The notes under the pieces: generated by a model
Databases searched by the model: none
What the model was told of the DNA's origin: nothing
What the model saw: only the letters and a program-made list of their open reading frames with translations
Source of the DNA: an uncultured bacterium
Lineage (GTDB): Bacteria; Planctomycetota; UBA1135; GCA-002686595
DNA: 5,836 bases
Reading direction: 5' to 3'
Assembly (NCBI GenBank): GCA_913058555.1
Contig: CAJXRJ010000493.1
Span: 1-5,836 of the forward strand
Position numbers and translations under genes: made by a program
In this document: positions 3,652 to 5,836 of the stretch, in pieces
How the letters are laid out: each line of letters begins with the position of its first letter
Position numbering within the stretch: the first letter of the stretch is position 1

Positions 3652-5788
3652 ATGCAGCAACGATCCACCCGCACGCTCCGACTCGCCCTTGGGGCGTGGG
3701 CGGCCCTGCCCTTGCTTGCCCCGGCCATCGCTTCTGCGCAGGTCACCCGCATTGGGCCGAAGGGCGGAGCCGCCAAGGAGCTCCTCGCCTCGCCCGTGAA
3801 CGCGGACTTGGTGCTGGCGGCGACGCGCACCTCTTCGACCAGCTTCCTGAGGCGCTCCTCGGACGGGGGCGCCACCTTCGCCGATATCAGCCAGGGCCTG
3901 CCAGGGCTGGGTGACGGCTACTCCTTTGACGCAGCGGGCGTGCTCTTCGTGCGGACGGATACGAGCGTCTGGCGCAGCGCGGATGCGGGCACGAGCTGGG
4001 TGGAGGCTCCGCTGCCCCCGCCGGCATCCGGGATCATCGAAGCGATCGCCGCGTCACCTGCGGCCGCGGGCAGGGCCTGGGCCGTGGAGGGCAATGGGGT
4101 TTGGCGGACGGACGATGCCGGCCAGAATTGGACGCGCACCGCGGCCGCCCTCTCGAACACGACCCAACGGGACATCGTGGTTCACCCCACTCGCGCGGAC
4201 GAAGCGCTTGTGATCGGTCGCGACTTCCGCCTGCACTGGACGACGGACGGCGGCGCGAGTTGGGTCGCCGCCGCCGGACCGGTCGCGCTATCGAGCCCAG
4301 CATTCGGCCCACCGATCGCGGCGCTCACTGGCGCGAGTGTCTCCGTGGGCGTCAACAGTGGGGCGCCCAAGGGGCTTTGGCGCAGCGTCGATCAAGGACT
4401 CACTTGGACGGAGACCCTGCCCGAGATTCAACTCCGTGGCCTGGCGGTGGACTCCGCAGCGCAAGAACACCTCGTGGCGTTGGACGGGGCCTTCGTGTCG
4501 GCCCACGAATCCGTCGATGGCGGTGCCACCTGGAGCGACTTGCCCGGGGCGCCGCCCACCACCGCCGCCCTGGAATCAGCGGCCTTCACCGTGGGCGCCC
4601 AAGGGCGCCTCCTGCTCGGCTCGTCGGGGCACGGCGTGCTCGCCCGGGCATCCGCTGGCGGCGACTTTTTCCTCGCTGACATGGGGCCGTATCCGATCGG
4701 CATCGAGAAGGTCCTCGTCGATCCCACCGACCGCGATCACCTCGTCGCGCGGCTGGGCAACGTCGGACGCGTTCTGTACGAGACCTGGGATGGCGGCGCG
4801 AGCTGGTCCCTGGTGTCCTTCGATCGCGCTTGGCTGGAGCTCTACGACTTCGACATCGACGCCCATGGTTCGCTGTACGTCGCCGGATGCGTGCTCAACG
4901 GAGTCAACGGCGGAATCATCGACCGGGGCGCGGGAATCGCGGTCCGCGATGGGGCGGGTTGGAGCTTGCTCCCGCTCCAAGTCGTGGTGCCGAGCCTTTG
5001 CACGGTCACGAACCTCGTGATTAGCGAGGCCAACCCGAATCTGATCCTGGCGATCATTGCACCCAGCTCGTCCGCGGGTACTGCCGCGCTAGCGGTATCG
5101 GAGGATGCGGGGGCGACCTGGGCGCTGCACTCGATCCCGGGTAGCACGGTCATTGACCTGCACATCCTCGAGGGCACGGCTGCACCGCGTATCGCGCTCC
5201 TCGCGGGCTTCCAGAGCGGCTTCCAGATCCGCTGGGGTGCCTACTGGAGTGACAACCTGGGCGGGACCTTCCAGCACCAGCCCGCCGTTTCGAACGACTC
5301 CCGCGCGCGGCTTGCGGGTTCACGCCGAACGGCGAGGCGGCTGATGATGGCCTTGGATCAGGCCTCGCCGATGCAGCGCAGCGACGACGGACTGTCGACC
5401 GCGTCCCCGGCCACACCCAGTGTCTCGACGAACGCCCTGGCCTTGGGGTCAGTGGACCCCGATCTCGTCGTGCGTTGGGATTGGGACTCCTCGGTTTCGG
5501 ATACTTGGGCGAACATGTGGGTGTCGCGGGACGCGGGCCAAACGTGGACGCTGGCGCACTTCGAGGCCGACCCCGGCCACCGTTTCGCGAACCTCACGAT
5601 GCGGTCTGACGACAGCGAAGTGTTCTTGGCTTCTTCCGCGGGGATCGACGCGATCCCCTTGGAGCCCCGCGTCGGCTCCCCTGAGTGTGGCCCTGCCGTT
5701 GCCAATTCCAGCGGCCGCGACGGACGCCTTCGGGCCCTTGGTTCGCTGTCCGTGGGAGCAAACGACCTGCGTCTTCACGCCAGTGGGT
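3652..5788 (+). CDS. Secreted Asp-box (BNR-like) beta-propeller repeat protein, 3' truncated by contig end
   Basis: One uninterrupted frame of 712 codons runs from ATG 3652 to the adapter junction, with no stop. A signal peptide is clear: basic start (RSTRTLR), hydrophobic core and ASA|Q cleavage after residue 29, which also fixes the start; no Shine-Dalgarno precedes it. The mature protein carries about 13 Asp-boxes (S-x-D-x-G-x-T-W) every 40-53 residues. Clear copies include SADAGTSW (109-116), TTDGGASW (197-204), SVDGGATW (287-294), SEDAGATW (483-490) and SRDAGQTW (625-632); weak ones lie near 333-340, 431-437 and 577-584. Each box normally marks one blade hairpin, so two propellers or one very large one are expected. 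Sialidase catalytic motifs such as the arginine triad are not evident, so enzyme activity should not be assumed. From 676 a new module begins (C679, NSSG 685-688, AND 703-705) and is cut off. It probably acts outside the cytoplasmic membrane; its ligand is unknown. Confidence 0.92.
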
Positions 5789-5836
5789 CTGTCTCTTATA
5801 CACATCTCCGAGCCCACGAGACTAGGCATGATCTCG
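5789..5836 (+). other. Nextera read-2 adapter, i7 index and P7 start (artefact)
   Basis: From 5789 the sequence is the reverse mosaic end CTGTCTCTTATACACATCT followed by the Nextera read-2 tail to 5822. An 8-base i7 index TAGGCATG (5823-5830; I recall it as N706) and ATCTCG, the start of P7, complete it. None of it is genomic. It keeps the propeller frame falsely open past 5788 and on the opposite strand creates starts reading MCIRD or MYKRQ. Confidence 0.98.

Noticed and set aside
3549..3914. 121-codon + frame across the start of the propeller gene
   Set aside because: It conflicts with the frame that carries a clean signal peptide and the Asp-box repeats.
5449..5829. 126-codon minus-strand frame beginning MPSLVGSEMCIRD
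   Set aside because: Its N-terminus is entirely adapter and index sequence; the rest is antisense to the propeller gene.

Overview
This is a GC-rich bacterial contig (about two-thirds G+C by eye, strong G/C preference at third codon positions). All recognisable genes lie on the + strand. It is a finished fragment: positions 1-26 and 5789-5836 are Illumina Nextera adapter, so only 27-5788 is biological and the outermost genes are truncated artificially. The lineage is not certain. The last protein ends in the beginning of a Cys...Asn-Ser-Ser-Gly...Ala-Asn-Asp-Leu module that I associate with secreted proteins of Planctomycetota; Myxococcota or another GC-rich lineage remain possible.

Layout: (1) 27-470, the C-terminal half of a PP2C/PPM-type serine/threonine phosphatase. 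(2) 471-709, a repeat- and hairpin-rich intergenic segment with three perfect 21-bp tandem repeats (569-631). It also holds a possible 48-codon ORF (567-713) in which each repeat encodes the heptapeptide TSWDGPG, and whose stop overlaps the next start as ATGA. (3) 710-1504, a class I SAM-dependent methyltransferase. (4) 1505-1571, a short leader with two inverted repeats and a T6 run. (5) 1572-3431, a complete glutamine-hydrolysing asparagine synthase (AsnB family). (6) 3432-3651, a spacer with a terminator-like hairpin and a possible 37-aa ORF. (7) 3652-5788, the start of a large exported Asp-box (BNR-like) beta-propeller protein with about 13 repeats, cut off by the contig end.

The phosphatase is probably a separate signalling gene. 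The methyltransferase and asparagine synthase (67-bp gap, same strand) may form a small operon; such pairs occur in surface-polysaccharide and natural-product clusters, but no glycosyltransferase, transporter or other pathway gene is visible to decide. The propeller protein looks like an independent secreted gene.

The part most worth a second look is 471-713. The 21-bp repeat can be read in three ways: as coding for a repeated Trp-containing peptide coupled to the methyltransferase, as three RNA hairpins each presenting an AUGGA loop (the ANGGA type bound by CsrA/RsmA proteins), or as DNA sites phased by exactly two helical turns. The sequence alone does not decide between them.
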